Notes under the pieces: model-generated
The model's database searches: none
Seen by the model: only the letters and a program-made list of their open reading frames with translations
What the model was told of the DNA's origin: nothing
Shown: positions 1 through 8,001 of the stretch, one piece after another
How positions within the stretch are numbered: position 1 is the first letter of the stretch
How the letters are laid out: every line of letters begins with the position of its first letter
Program-made: the position numbers and the translations under genes
From: Euperipatoides rowelli
Taxonomy: Eukaryota > Onychophora > Udeonychophora > Euonychophora > Peripatopsidae
Reading direction: 5' to 3' (one strand)
DNA: 10,118 bases
Assembly: GCA_003024985.2 (NCBI GenBank)
Contig: PXIH01S0060464.1

Positions 1-152
1 AAGCTGATAAAATTATGTTAAATTTGAGATAATTTATGCATATCTGAGGTCAATATTATTTAGGGGGGTGTACAGATAAATTGATTTTGCTAAAATTACA
101 CAAATATGTGCTCAATTTTGAACGGATATTAGTGAAAGGGTTAAGTAACTAG

Positions 153-175
153 TTTTTTTTTTTTTTTTTTTTTTT
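153..175. repeat. T homopolymer (23 bp)
   Basis: This is an uninterrupted run of 23 T, followed by ACAATTTTAG just before the transposase remnant. It might be a pyrimidine tract of an old splice acceptor or simple slippage. Its length is likely polymorphic. Confidence 0.85.
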
Positions 176-185
176 ACAATTTTAG

Positions 186-867
186 GTCTTAGCAAACAAT
201 CAGTTATACTTTAACAAAAAATTACACAAGGATGCACTTCTAGCAATACAAGTTAACTTGAAAGATGTTTGTAAAAAAATATTAGGTAAAGATGAGTCAA
301 AATATTTAAATGTTATATTTAATGAAGGTTATGCTGTTTGGCAAACAAATGACACAAAATTGTCAACAACAATAAATGTTGGCTGCTCTTCCAATGCCAT
401 GGAACCTGAAGCAGTTTTACAAATTTGGAACCGTTCAAAAAGTATTGTTACTCCAATGAAGTTATAACATGTGTATCTCTTCTGAATCGATGTGTCAAAG
501 GACAGACTCAGAATGTGGCAAGTAATTAAATTCTAAAATTTGGAGTTTGTGTCCTAAATCAAGGCTTACAGTGCAAACTAGTGTAGAAACTGCCACAGCA
601 TTAGCAGTATTTTGTTTCAATAAAGGGTATAGAGGATTTCCAGATGTTTTGAAGGAACTAAATATTGTACACAAGTTCACAATTTTTTAAGCTAAGCATG
701 TCAGCTGATGAGGAAAGAATAAAATCAAAGAACAAAAATATAATGACAGCTGAAGTCTGTCACAAAAGAAGAAAATGAGTGCTTTTTGACACACAAATAG
801 AAGTTGCTAGGAAAGAAAAGGAAGGTATTAATTACCTTATGGTTCTGGAGACTTACGAGATAAATGA
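186..867 (+). pseudogene. Decayed Mutator-like transposase copy, internally deleted
   Basis: This is a broken copy of a multi-copy animal protein family usually labelled Mutator-like transposase domain protein; I recognise it from family motifs, not from a search. Frame 1 is open from 186 to 464 and reads VLANNQLYFNKKLHKDALLA, then NEGYAVW and CSSNAMEPEAVLQIWNRS. The last part matches the family's conserved Cys, Ser-Ser, AMEPxGAVxIFxRS region. The next conserved piece is in another frame: RCVKGQTQN at about 490-520, parallel to the family's CLHGxTQNxNESFN. It continues after a stop and a shift as WSLCPKSRL and AVFCFNKGYRGFPDVLKELN (to 689). Then come ADEERIKSKN and CHKRRK (to 777), and finally KEGINY with YGSGDL near 826-855, the family's usual C-terminus. 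Against the family it lacks the catalytic-region block after the N-terminal part and the block between NRS and CVKG. At least three frame changes and stops make it non-functional. A TTTTAG precedes 186 and could be an old splice acceptor. It lies antisense in an ARID2 intron. Confidence 0.62.
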
Positions 868-1820
868 TCTTAGATTTCTGGAAATTTGTAATTGTAATAT
901 GTGTAGCCTATAGTTCTCAAAAACGATTACTACTTTTCATTTGATGTGATAAAAATCATTTTCAACGTACAAAACATTGTCTCAAATAACATTTTTAGCT
1001 GTATCTCTAATCCTTGCCTAAAATTATGCCCTCTAAATATTATTCAATTATTGGTCTAAAATTTTTTTACCGAATTCTCTGTATATGCTGCTGTCCATAG
1101 TGATTTATCTTAAATTTTTAAATTATTATATTAAATACAGGAGTTTAAATACATTGTCAAATTTTAAAATGTCAATTTGACGTCAAAATTTTACAATTTT
1201 TTTTAAATATTAAAATTACAACTAGTCGTCCGACAGTAGTAAAATTCCATTAAAATAGGACAATATTTATGGGGTGTAATTTATGGCAAGATAAAAATAA
1301 TGAAAATCCAAGAAGTAAACCCAAATTGTATTATTTGACTTTTGTTGTTGTTGTTATTTCTCATTGAGTCATATAATCCCACAAAAATAATTCCTGGATA
1401 CCTTGTAATAAAATAAATTTGTCAAGAGAATTGTCTTTTTAAATAGGAAATAAAATCATCATAATGTAAACATGTGGAAACTTATTTTATTTAAGTAGCT
1501 TAAAATATATTGTTGCAATTATTTTATTAATAAATTATGATATACAGTAATATTGTTAAATAATACATACTGTAGTTACTGTAATTTCAACATAAAAAAT
1601 ATGTGCAACTTTTTTTTCTTTAAAAATTTATTTGGGTCGGTTCATTTTTTTATAGGGTCGGACGGTTACCGGAAACAAACATTTTTAAGTTAGGCCTAAA
1701 TAAGAAATTTATCAACATTATAACGAATCTGTGTTAGTATTTTTAATTTGGCAATAGTATTCATTTTATAAATTAAAGTGTTATATTTTACTAATTATTA
1801 TTTATTTGTTACTTTGATTC

Positions 1821-1976
1821 GTATGTGTGAGAATTAGCTGTGTTGTCTTTGCATGTTGTTTACTTTCTGTAATGGGGCCTTCGTTATTTATTAGAAAAAG
1901 ATCGCATTAACGTAATCTGATCAATTACGAGATTGTAAACAACATGCAAAGCAATCACCCTTCTCACATGTGCGAA
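1821..1976. repeat. Imperfect long inverted repeat with a perfect 17 bp core
   Basis: CTTTGCATGTTGTTTAC at 1847-1863 is repeated exactly in reverse complement at 1935-1951, with a 71 bp loop. Outside the core the arms stay similar: a TGTGAGA block near 1825-1831 pairs with TCTCACA near 1962-1968. Similarity fades outward, with ATTCG at 1817-1821 matching CGAAT at 1973-1977. It looks like an old foldback or the terminal inverted repeats of a short non-autonomous DNA element. No clear target-site duplication is visible, so the element class is open. Confidence 0.6.
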
Positions 1977-2009
1977 TTAAAAACAATTTATTCATGTAAA
2001 ATTTAATTA

Positions 2010-2303
2010 GCATGTGTGTGTGTGTGCTTATCGTTATTTAAGAGCGCACAGACATTCCCAGTTGTTCTTTCTCATTGAGAATGACTTTGGTCATTCCAGC
2101 GAGTCCCTTTGTGTTGTTCTGTTTTATTGCATCTGTGGCTGGACTGACTGCAGAGTTGTTCCAATTCCATATTAATTTGTAAATAATATTTATTTTATTA
2201 TTTGAGTTTGTTGCATGTCAGCGAGTGGCTGCCGTGGTATTTTACTGTACCTACTACCAGCAGCTGGAGCATCCACCAATAAAAATATATTGGACATTTT
2301 AAC
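2010..2303 (+). mobile_element. Possible solo LTR or promoter-bearing repeat fragment
   Basis: This segment is visibly less AT-rich than its surroundings and has the parts of a compact transcription unit on the plus strand. A TATA-like TATTTAAG lies at 2035-2042, an initiator-like CCAGTTG has its A at 2060 (25 bp downstream), and a polyadenylation signal AATAAA lies at 2278-2283. It ends near TTTTAACA at 2303, which would suit the CA terminus of an LTR. I could not find a matching TG start with a target-site duplication, nor an adjacent primer binding site. The LTR assignment is therefore inference; it may equally be a fragment of another repeat. No protein-coding potential is visible. Confidence 0.3.
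2013..2026. repeat. (TG)7 microsatellite
   Basis: Seven perfect TG units lie directly upstream of the TATA-like box at 2035. Confidence 0.85.
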
Positions 2304-2647
2304 ATTTTAGTTCATTTATTTATTATACCATCACCCTCCTCTGTCTACAATTAATACTGTTTATTAATATATTCTATTTCTTTATAACATGCAGTTTTCT
2401 TTTTTGTTTGTAAAAACAGATAAAATATTGTAGGATCTATTATTCTGCATGTTATATTAGGACATGTCTTGCACTAGCATATGAAATTTAATAACTTGAG
2501 AAATAAGAGTAGCGTTTGTCCCTATCACACACACAGATACCTTAAGTTATTCAACAGAGAAAAAATGCCTTGAGAATTAGACTTTAAAGAACAAATAATT
2601 TAAATGATAAACAAAATAAATGAAGTTATAATAAAGTATAAACTTAC

Positions 2648-2708
2648 CAATTGTTTGCAAAAATTTCATTTTCATTTTCAGTTCCCTGAGCACCTGTCGT
2701 ATTGCGCT
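2648..2708 (-). CDS. ARID2: ARID2 short internal exon: linker and start of the RFX-type DNA-binding domain
   Basis: This is a 61 bp micro-exon, too short to be found by ORF length. Its first two bases (AG) complete a Lys codon with the A left by the exon at 6393, giving K-RNTTGAQGTENENEIFANN. It ends in TG, two bases of a Trp codon that needs a G from the next exon. The tail E-I-F-A-N-N-W matches EKFACQW, which I recall as the opening of the RFX-type winged helix in vertebrate ARID2, so position, phase and sequence agree. Seen directly: the acceptor is TTTTTTTTCAG (AG at 2710-2709) and the donor is G|GTAAGT (GT at 2647-2646). Using the next AG two bases on would give a stop within about ten codons. 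The exon is also in the right order and strand relative to the other two. The rest of the RFX domain should lie at the next exon, beyond the left edge; I found nothing like it in 1-2640. Confidence 0.8.
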
Positions 2709-2882
2709 CTGAAAAAAAAATCATTTGTATAAAGCAGCCAAAAAAGTTATCTAATTTTGATTTTAAAATAAAAAGTTACTAATATTTGCTAATTCAAACT
2801 GCTAGGTCTAATCAATCACTTTTCTTTATCATCATAATATAACTTCACCTGATTATCAAAAAAGATTGAACATTTTTATTAG

Positions 2883-2883
2883 N
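2883..2883. other. Ambiguous base N
   Basis: A single unresolved base lies inside the left target-site duplication of the hAT-like element at 2890. Confidence 0.99.
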
Positions 2884-2889
2884 CTAGGG

Positions 2890-3522
2890 CAGGGGTCGGC
2901 AAACCGCAGCTAATAATAAAATATTATATTTTATAATTTGCAAATAATGTAATTTTGTAAATAAAGTTATTTTTTTTTTTAAAAAAAAAGCTCAACTCTG
3001 TCATCTAAATTCTAAAAGAACTTTGAACTTTGGGTCATTCCCATTATCTGGCTGGGGGGGGGGGTTTACATTTACTTATTAGAAGATGTTTTCCATCAAG
3101 GGCTTGACTTCACATTAATTATAATTTTTTCTTTATATATTTGTTTATGTTTTTGTTTTTAGGTAACTGTTGATAGTTTGGTTTCATTTTTTTCTGTTCA
3201 TTAACTGATATTTACTGTTGTAATAAATAATAATAAACAGAATTTAGATTTTTTTTAACTAAATCTTGAAAGCAAAATCATCAGGATTGCATTTAAAAAA
3301 TAATATTTTGCTTATATTTTGTAAAATTTGAATTTTATGTAAATGACAGGCGGGGGGGGGTGGTTCTCTCTTAATTATGGGGTCCGCCATTTAGTAAAGG
3401 TTAAGAACCATTGCTTTAAATTAATCTTATTTGTAAAAATATATTTATGGCTCTCAATACAATTTTAAATCGTTTTGACGGGTATGTTTGGCTCTTCTGT
3501 CTCCAAAGTTTGCCGATACCTG
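2890..3522. mobile_element. hAT-like non-autonomous DNA element (outer)
   Basis: The left end reads CAGGGGTCGGCAAACCGCAG from 2890. The right end, in reverse complement from 3522, reads CAGGTATCGGCAAACTTTGG followed by AGAAGAGCCA. CAGG..TCGGCAAAC and the subterminal AAGAGCC are hallmarks of a widespread hAT terminal-repeat family. The flanks are GNCTAGGG (2882-2889, with an ambiguous base) and GGCTATTT (3523-3530). The first five bases agree if N is G, a decayed 8 bp target-site duplication as hAT makes. There is no transposase frame inside, so the element is non-autonomous. About 400 bp of it seems to be a second, later insertion (3011-3413). Confidence 0.62.
3011..3413. mobile_element. Second hAT-like element nested in the first
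   Basis: In reverse complement the right end reads CAATGGTTCTTAACCTTTAC, then GGCGGACCCC. This fits a common hAT terminus of the type CAGTGGTTCTTAACCTTT. The left end is weaker: AGAACTTTGAACTTTGGGTC from about 3018. Flanks ATCTAAAT (3003-3010) and CTTTAAAT (3414-3421) agree at six of eight positions. Two G runs (3054-3063 and 3352-3360) sit at roughly mirrored places inside. The left boundary could be off by a few bases. If correct, this insertion is younger than the outer element that holds it. Confidence 0.42.
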
Positions 3523-3679
3523 GGCTATTTCATCAGTTAACGACCAGTAAATATTTAAAATAGTCTGAGAGAGATATGTAAGAGAGACTTAGATAAGTAC
3601 ATGAAAGTCTCAGGAAAATAAATATGAGAGTCCCAGCCAGACAAGTCATGACAGTACATAAGATAGTAAGAGGTATAAA

Positions 3680-3970
3680 CTGTAGGTACTGTAATAAGAT
3701 AATAGATCCATCCTAACTGTAAGATACTGTAGGTCCTACTTTACTACTCACAATAAATATGATCACAACAGAAAAACCACAGTAATATTAAAACTCAACA
3801 AGCAAATATTTTATATTAACACCCCAACATCATATACAGTAAATATCTCTCGCTGATACAGTATGTGTATGCATTTACTGTACGTTGAAAAACCAATGTT
3901 ACAATAATATGATCAAAAACCAATATTCTAATGATAAAATATACTGTAAGTCACTATTAATAATACAGTA
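3680..3970. repeat. Cluster of TACTGTA / TACAGTA heptamers
   Basis: Seven copies of the heptamer or its reverse complement lie within about 290 bp, near 3687, 3725, 3834, 3857, 3876, 3943 and 3963. They are scattered at irregular spacing and on both strands, so this is not a simple tandem repeat. The flanking sequence resembles no element I know. Confidence 0.6.
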
Positions 3971-4393
3971 TCTGTAAAATAATGGAAATAGTACAGACAG
4001 AATAAGTAATGGCATTAATAATGGCAAAGTAAAGAAGATTATAATTAAATTGCATACTGCAAACTGTGAAATAACCCTTCTCCAAAACCAAAATAGAAAT
4101 GCTAAAAACGGTTCATAGATGACGCCTCCAAACAACTGTCAATCTTAGAAACCCAATAAACATTAGATCATCTAATATTTCCATGAAAGAGTCTTCAAAC
4201 AAATGAAATCAAGAAATTAAAACCTTATGAACACAAAATGAGAGAAATTTACAAATACATTTTAATCTATGGATAGAAATGTCCAACTGATGTAATAAGA
4301 TACTTGGATAAAAATAAATCTATGGCTTCTTTATTCTTAGAGGAACTCATACCAAGAGCAAGCCAAATTGAAAAAAAAAAGGAATGCTGGGAA

Positions 4394-4438
4394 ATAATAG
4401 ATGCCAGGTTGAAGGGTTTTGATCCTGGCATCCATTAT
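4394..4438. repeat. Short inverted repeat, 14 of 15 bp
   Basis: ATAATAGATGCCAGG at 4394-4408 pairs with CCTGGCATCCATTAT at 4424-4438 at 14 of 15 positions, with a 15 bp loop. It could form a hairpin in the antisense of the intron. No function is evident. Confidence 0.7.
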
Positions 4439-4680
4439 GATAGCTAATAATCCCATTAAATTAAAACTAAGTCAGTCCATTGGCGGATCTTGAATCCTGG
4501 CCTACACATCAATATTGTATAAAAGCCATGCAAAGGCTTTTATCAAGATGTAATCCAGATCTTCTGATCAACCGACAAATTAACTGTGAGTGCTGTAATT
4601 TGCTGACTTATGTTCCTGATCTCACCGCTGTGCCTCCATAAACCACTCATGCAGTAGTGAGCTTATAGTAGTGGTCTCAC

Positions 4681-4728
4681 ATGGGCTCAAGTGAACCAAT
4701 TATAATTTTCCATGAAATTTGAGCCCAT
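4681..4728. repeat. Perfect 10 bp inverted repeat
   Basis: ATGGGCTCAA at 4681-4690 and TTGAGCCCAT at 4719-4728 are exact reverse complements around a 28 bp AT-rich loop. The GC-rich stem stands out in this AT-rich intron. It may be the tips of a tiny foldback element. Confidence 0.65.
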
Positions 4729-6117
4729 TGTTAAAATTTTCAATTATTAACAGATGTCCAGGAAATCTTATTATACGTATACATAGGCTACAATAATGTT
4801 ATATTAATTGATAATTTGTAAATTGTATTATATTGCAGTTTACAAGAATTATAAGTTTTCCGTCAGTCGAGCTCGGATCCCCCATGCCTATAGAAAGTTC
4901 AGGCCAAGTTTTCACAAGCCACACATCACAGACACTACACAGTGAATGTTAGAATTTGTTGGGCTTGTGTAGAGCAACACAATTTACTTTAATTTTGAAA
5001 GCATTTTTAATCCATCAAACATGAAAAAACAGCTCTATTTATTATACTGTAATATAGCCAATTTGTTCTGCTTTTAGATTTTTCATGCTGATGTTGAAAC
5101 TGCTATTTATTGTCCAGCATGGATCCATAATAGCTATCTACTTGTTGAAAACTATAATGACAGTAAGCTTAGCCTTACTTTACAAATCTATATGCCATTT
5201 TAACTAAGAACATTATTTGCCATTACTATAGATATCAATTCAGTGTCTCCTAGTGCCATATCTAAGATTTATGTAATTCATACAATTGCTATTTGAATAT
5301 TTTATACAATATACAGTATTTGTATATTTGATCATTGCTAGGTACATCATTAAACTTTGTTTAGTGACAATAAATCATATAAAATTCAATTTCACAACTC
5401 TTATCTTTCTTTGATCACTTAATATGTTAGTCAAAGAATATCTGTAAGCAAAAAGTAGATGAACCTTCTAATTTTAATAAATTTAATTAAGAAAACTTTA
5501 GGAACCAGAGTTCACCTCTAAAAGTTAGCCCTGATGACTGTTTTCATTTATTTAAGGAACAAGCCCTTCACATCACCAAACACCCTCATAAAGTAACAAA
5601 AATAATCTCCGAAAGGCACAGCAATAAAAATTAAAAATAAAGCAAGACAGGTTCAGGTTAGTAAAGAGATAAATATTACAATAAACGAACAATAATCTTT
5701 CTTAAAAATGAAAATCAGAAGAATGGGTCTGTCCATCTATGCTTGGAGTTAATTCTATGTCAATATTAACCAAAATCTTTATCAGGCATGCAAACAAGTT
5801 ATACTATTTAAGAAAGAGCTAATAGAGAAAGGGCAGCACATTGTCATTATTATAAATGAAATTTGATTTATTATTTCCTTTAGCTCAGTTAAATGAGAAC
5901 AGTGAATATTAATGCAGTCAAGTGAGAGTGAATTTCTGCCTCTGGAACATATTGAAAGTGATTATTTATTAATTGTGTAATGCATAAGTCCCGGGCTCAT
6001 CTTTCACTTTGATGCTCTGTGCTTTACTACATTAAGTTTTGACAGAGTACACAAGTTTGTGTCAATCATAAGCCAGTCGCATATCTGCTCTTAAGACAAT
6101 CTAAGAAATAGCCTCAA

Positions 6118-6198
6118 ATTAGTAAAATAATCCGATAGGTAGTACTTATTTCAAGCTTATTTCCAATTAGTAAAATAGTCTGATGGATAGTGCTTATT
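6118..6198. repeat. 33 bp direct repeat, period 48 bp
   Basis: The unit at 6118-6150 (ATTAGTAAAATAATCCGATA, then GGTAGTACTTATT) recurs at 6166-6198 with five substitutions, all transitions. This is a diverged local duplication, the usual product of replication slippage, now decaying. Confidence 0.8.
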
Positions 6199-6392
6199 CT
6201 ACAGTCTCAGGTAGCACATAACAGTATATGTACAGTAGGTATGTGACAGTCTAGGTAGGTATAAAATAGACTGGGGTAGATAAAAAAAATCTAGATAGAA
6301 AATTAGGATAATCTTAAGGAATAAAAACAAGAAGTACCAAAGATCAGTTTGAAAATTGAATTCATAACAAAAGTATGGATTAAATGACTTAC

Positions 6393-6554
6393 TTTGTGCT
6401 GATGCTGGAGTGGATGTGGACGATTGTTTACTGTTTGTTTGGCTCGCTGGTGTTGCAGCTGTCACTGTTGGGACATACTCTATCACCTTCATACCTATTA
6501 ACGAATTGGGGCCATAGGATTGTGCTTCTACAGTTGTTAGATTAACTAAAATCT
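6393..6554 (-). CDS. ARID2: ARID2 internal exon: last armadillo-like helix and Ser/Thr-rich linker
   Basis: This 162 bp internal exon continues the gene from 9382. Its first two bases, AG, complete the split Glu codon. It then reads ILVNLTTVEAQSYGPNSLIG and MKVIEYVPTV, which parallels vertebrate MLVCLVSMDIQMFGPDAL and VKLIEH (recalled): the shared GP, the L and the KxIE are in register. The second half is a low-complexity linker rich in Thr, Ser, Ala, Pro and Gln (TPASQTNSKQSSTSTPASAQ), presumably disordered. Seen directly: the acceptor is TTTGCAG preceded by a long TTTTTTTCTTCTTCTG tract (AG at 6556-6555), and the donor is A|GTAAGT (GT at 6392-6391), a near-consensus site. A reading frame can be opened at an ATG at 6492 and read through the donor to 6199, but the residues beyond 6393 are intronic and look nothing like the family. 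The exon leaves in phase 1 with a single A. Confidence 0.87.
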
Positions 6555-6823
6555 CTGCAAATCAGAAGAAGAAAAAAACAAGGTTAAAATAAACATCAAA
6601 TGTAATTAAAATAATTTAGAACGACTCAAAATAGCAAAAAATTATTGTTTGTCAGACGCCTAAAAAATATCCCATTTGTGTTTACCACTTTGACAAATAA
6701 ATGAAGTGTGAGGAAAATTATAATTTTACTGACTCATACACACTGTACATCAATTATTCATCTCTCGAGTAAGATGAAAGCTTTCACTCCATAGCTCATT
6801 TTATATAAAGAGGAAAACTAATT

Positions 6824-7060
6824 CAGTAGTCATCTCAAAAGTGACACATTTGAGATGACTACACTTTGGCTCAATAGCAAACATTTTACAAATCCGATAA
6901 GAGCTGGCAATGAAACAAAATTAAAAATCCAAAAATCAGACAGCAAATCAGATAGTCATCTCATGTGATGTGCAAATGTCATGTTTTCTCTCAATAATAA
7001 ACTTGATCCAAATGCCACAAGAGTTGTCAGTGAAAAAAGTAAAAAAAAAAAAAAAAAAAA
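6824..7060. repeat. Diverged tandem duplication (unit about 130 bp) ending in a poly-A run
   Basis: Two blocks share landmarks in the same order. TAGTCATCTCA is at about 6827 and again at about 6953. CTCAATAGCAAAC at about 6871 parallels CTCAATAATAAAC at about 6990. ACAAATCCGATAAGAGCTGG, followed by CAATGAAA, parallels CCAAATGCCACAAGAGTTGT, followed by CAGTGAAA. The second block ends in an A run of 23 or so at about 7041-7063. The pattern fits an old tandem duplication; a dimeric SINE-like origin is possible, but no RNA polymerase III boxes are visible. Confidence 0.55.
6826..6862. repeat. Perfect 14 bp inverted repeat
   Basis: GTAGTCATCTCAAA at 6826-6839 is matched exactly in reverse complement at 6849-6862, with a 9 bp loop. 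The left arm also recurs in direct orientation as TAGTCATCTCA at about 6953-6963, as part of the duplication annotated over this area. Confidence 0.8.
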
Positions 7061-7310
7061 AAATCAATCTTTTATGACCAAATTTCAGCTCAAGGGTCAC
7101 CCCTACACTTAATAGTGCATAAATGGCACTGTGTGACACTTAAGTATCGCTAGGCAAATGGACAAGTAGAAAGTGAAGTGTAGAGTGTGAAGTCTAGGCA
7201 TTTTTTATACTAAAACATTCCAAGGGTTACAAAAACTAAAATTAAGCTCATAGCAAATGCCTTCATGAAGAAGTTTAAGTCAATATAATGAAGCTCAAGG
7301 CAATAATTTT

Positions 7311-8001
7311 TATGGGTGAAACTAATATTCGGTTACTATTCGGTATTCGGCCTATTCGGATGGTTTCATAGTTTTCGGTATTTGGCCATTTATGATCTGT
7401 ATTCGGCCGAATATTAGTCATCTCCCTGAATATATTAAACAAGTGGGGAAGGGAGTTTTTCCTTAAAGAAATGTTAAAAAAAAAAGGTGAGGTCCTGTAG
7501 TATTTTAGAACATCAAATTCTAATAGTGAGTGTACTTTTATTAATGCATCGGGAGGAAGACACGCTAGCATTTTATTATGAATGCAATACATCATACGGG
7601 ATTCAGGGGAAGTAATAGCCGGTTATTAAAAATAATCTATTATTATATTGTGTCTGAAATTTACAAATTCAATGCAAAACTGCCATAGTCTTTTTTTTAT
7701 CTTCAACTAGCCTAATTATTTTGAATAGAATAACAATCTATTCACTAATATTATTTTATGAGAACTTCTAATCAACAGCAGTGTCACACTTGTTCATTCT
7801 TGATTGCTTCAAGAATGTGGCCTTATTGTGTAAGGAGGGAAAAAAAAAGATTTTTCTCTCCCCTACGGCAGGCATTGCTTAAAATCGAACATCTTTAAAA
7901 GTTGTCAATAGGTTGTTTTGACTAATAAAATAAGTTAAGTAGGATAGATATTCGGCCGAATATTCGGTATCCGGCCAAAATGAATATTCATTTCATCCCT
8001 A
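7311..8001. mobile_element. hAT-type MITE with perfect 8 bp target-site duplications
   Basis: This 691 bp element is bounded by TATGGGTGAAAC on the left and, in reverse complement, TAGGGATGAAAT on the right. The inner terminal repeat AATATTC is on both sides. It is flanked by the exact duplication ATAATTTT at 7303-7310 and 8002-8009; identity across the junctions extends to AATAATTTTTAT because the element ends resemble the target. Subterminal ATTCGG and GGCCGAATA motifs recur at both ends (7327-7412 and 7949-7975), including the palindrome TATTCGGCCGAATA. TAGGGATG termini, clustered ATTCGGCCGAATA motifs and an 8 bp duplication are features of hAT elements. No transposase remains; the minus-strand frame at 7275-7595 crosses the element edge and is chance. 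Confidence 0.8.

Larger units (their letters stand above)
1..2647 (-). other. ARID2 intron, 3' part cut by the window edge
   Basis: This sequence follows the GTAAGT donor of the 61 bp exon on the minus strand and reaches the left edge without a recognisable next exon. It is therefore at least 2.6 kb of intron. The next exon would have to begin with G, to finish a Trp codon, and encode the body of the RFX-type domain; I looked for this on the minus strand and did not find it. The intron carries the decayed transposase at 186-867 and the possible LTR-like module at 2010-2303. From 868 to 1600 and from 2320 to 2640 it is featureless AT-rich sequence apart from a short GTT run near 1341. Confidence 0.65.
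2709..6392 (-). other. ARID2 intron (3684 bp)
   Basis: This is a phase-1 intron between the Ser/Thr linker exon and the 61 bp exon, with donor GTAAGT and acceptor TTTTTTCAG. It holds the hAT-like elements at 2890-3522, the TACTGTA-rich tract near 3680-3970, two short inverted repeats (4394-4438 and 4681-4728) and the 33 bp direct repeat at 6118-6198. From 4730 to 6115 I see only plain AT-rich sequence with no coding or structural signal. A minus-strand open frame at 3899-4135 is hydrophobic, low in complexity and without family resemblance, so I treat it as chance. An extra, alternatively used exon cannot be excluded, but phase does not require one. Confidence 0.75.

Noticed and set aside
258-467. 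Stand-alone 69 aa gene on the plus strand
   Set aside because: The frame extends upstream to 186, has no good start, and its motifs continue downstream in other frames, so it is one piece of a broken transposase.
495-680. Minus-strand frame of 61 aa
   Set aside because: It lies opposite the recognisable transposase fragments and has no family resemblance of its own.
1732-2303. LTR running from TGTTAG at 1732 to TTAACA at 2303
   Set aside because: The termini look right, but the flanks do not match, so no target-site duplication supports these borders.
3899-4135. Hydrophobic 78 aa minus-strand frame, possibly a membrane protein
   Set aside because: Phe/Leu/Ile runs are expected from AT-rich DNA; there are no splice sites in phase with ARID2 and no motif.
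4869-4880. GAGCTCGGATCC resembles a cloning polylinker (SacI-BamHI)
   Set aside because: Only 12 bases match and the flanks are ordinary genomic sequence, so vector contamination is not supported; chance is adequate.
6948-7139. 63 aa minus-strand frame
   Set aside because: Its core is a phenylalanine run from the poly-A tract inside the duplicated repeat.
7275-7595. 106 aa minus-strand frame
   Set aside because: It crosses the left boundary of the hAT MITE at 7311, so it cannot be an ancestral gene.
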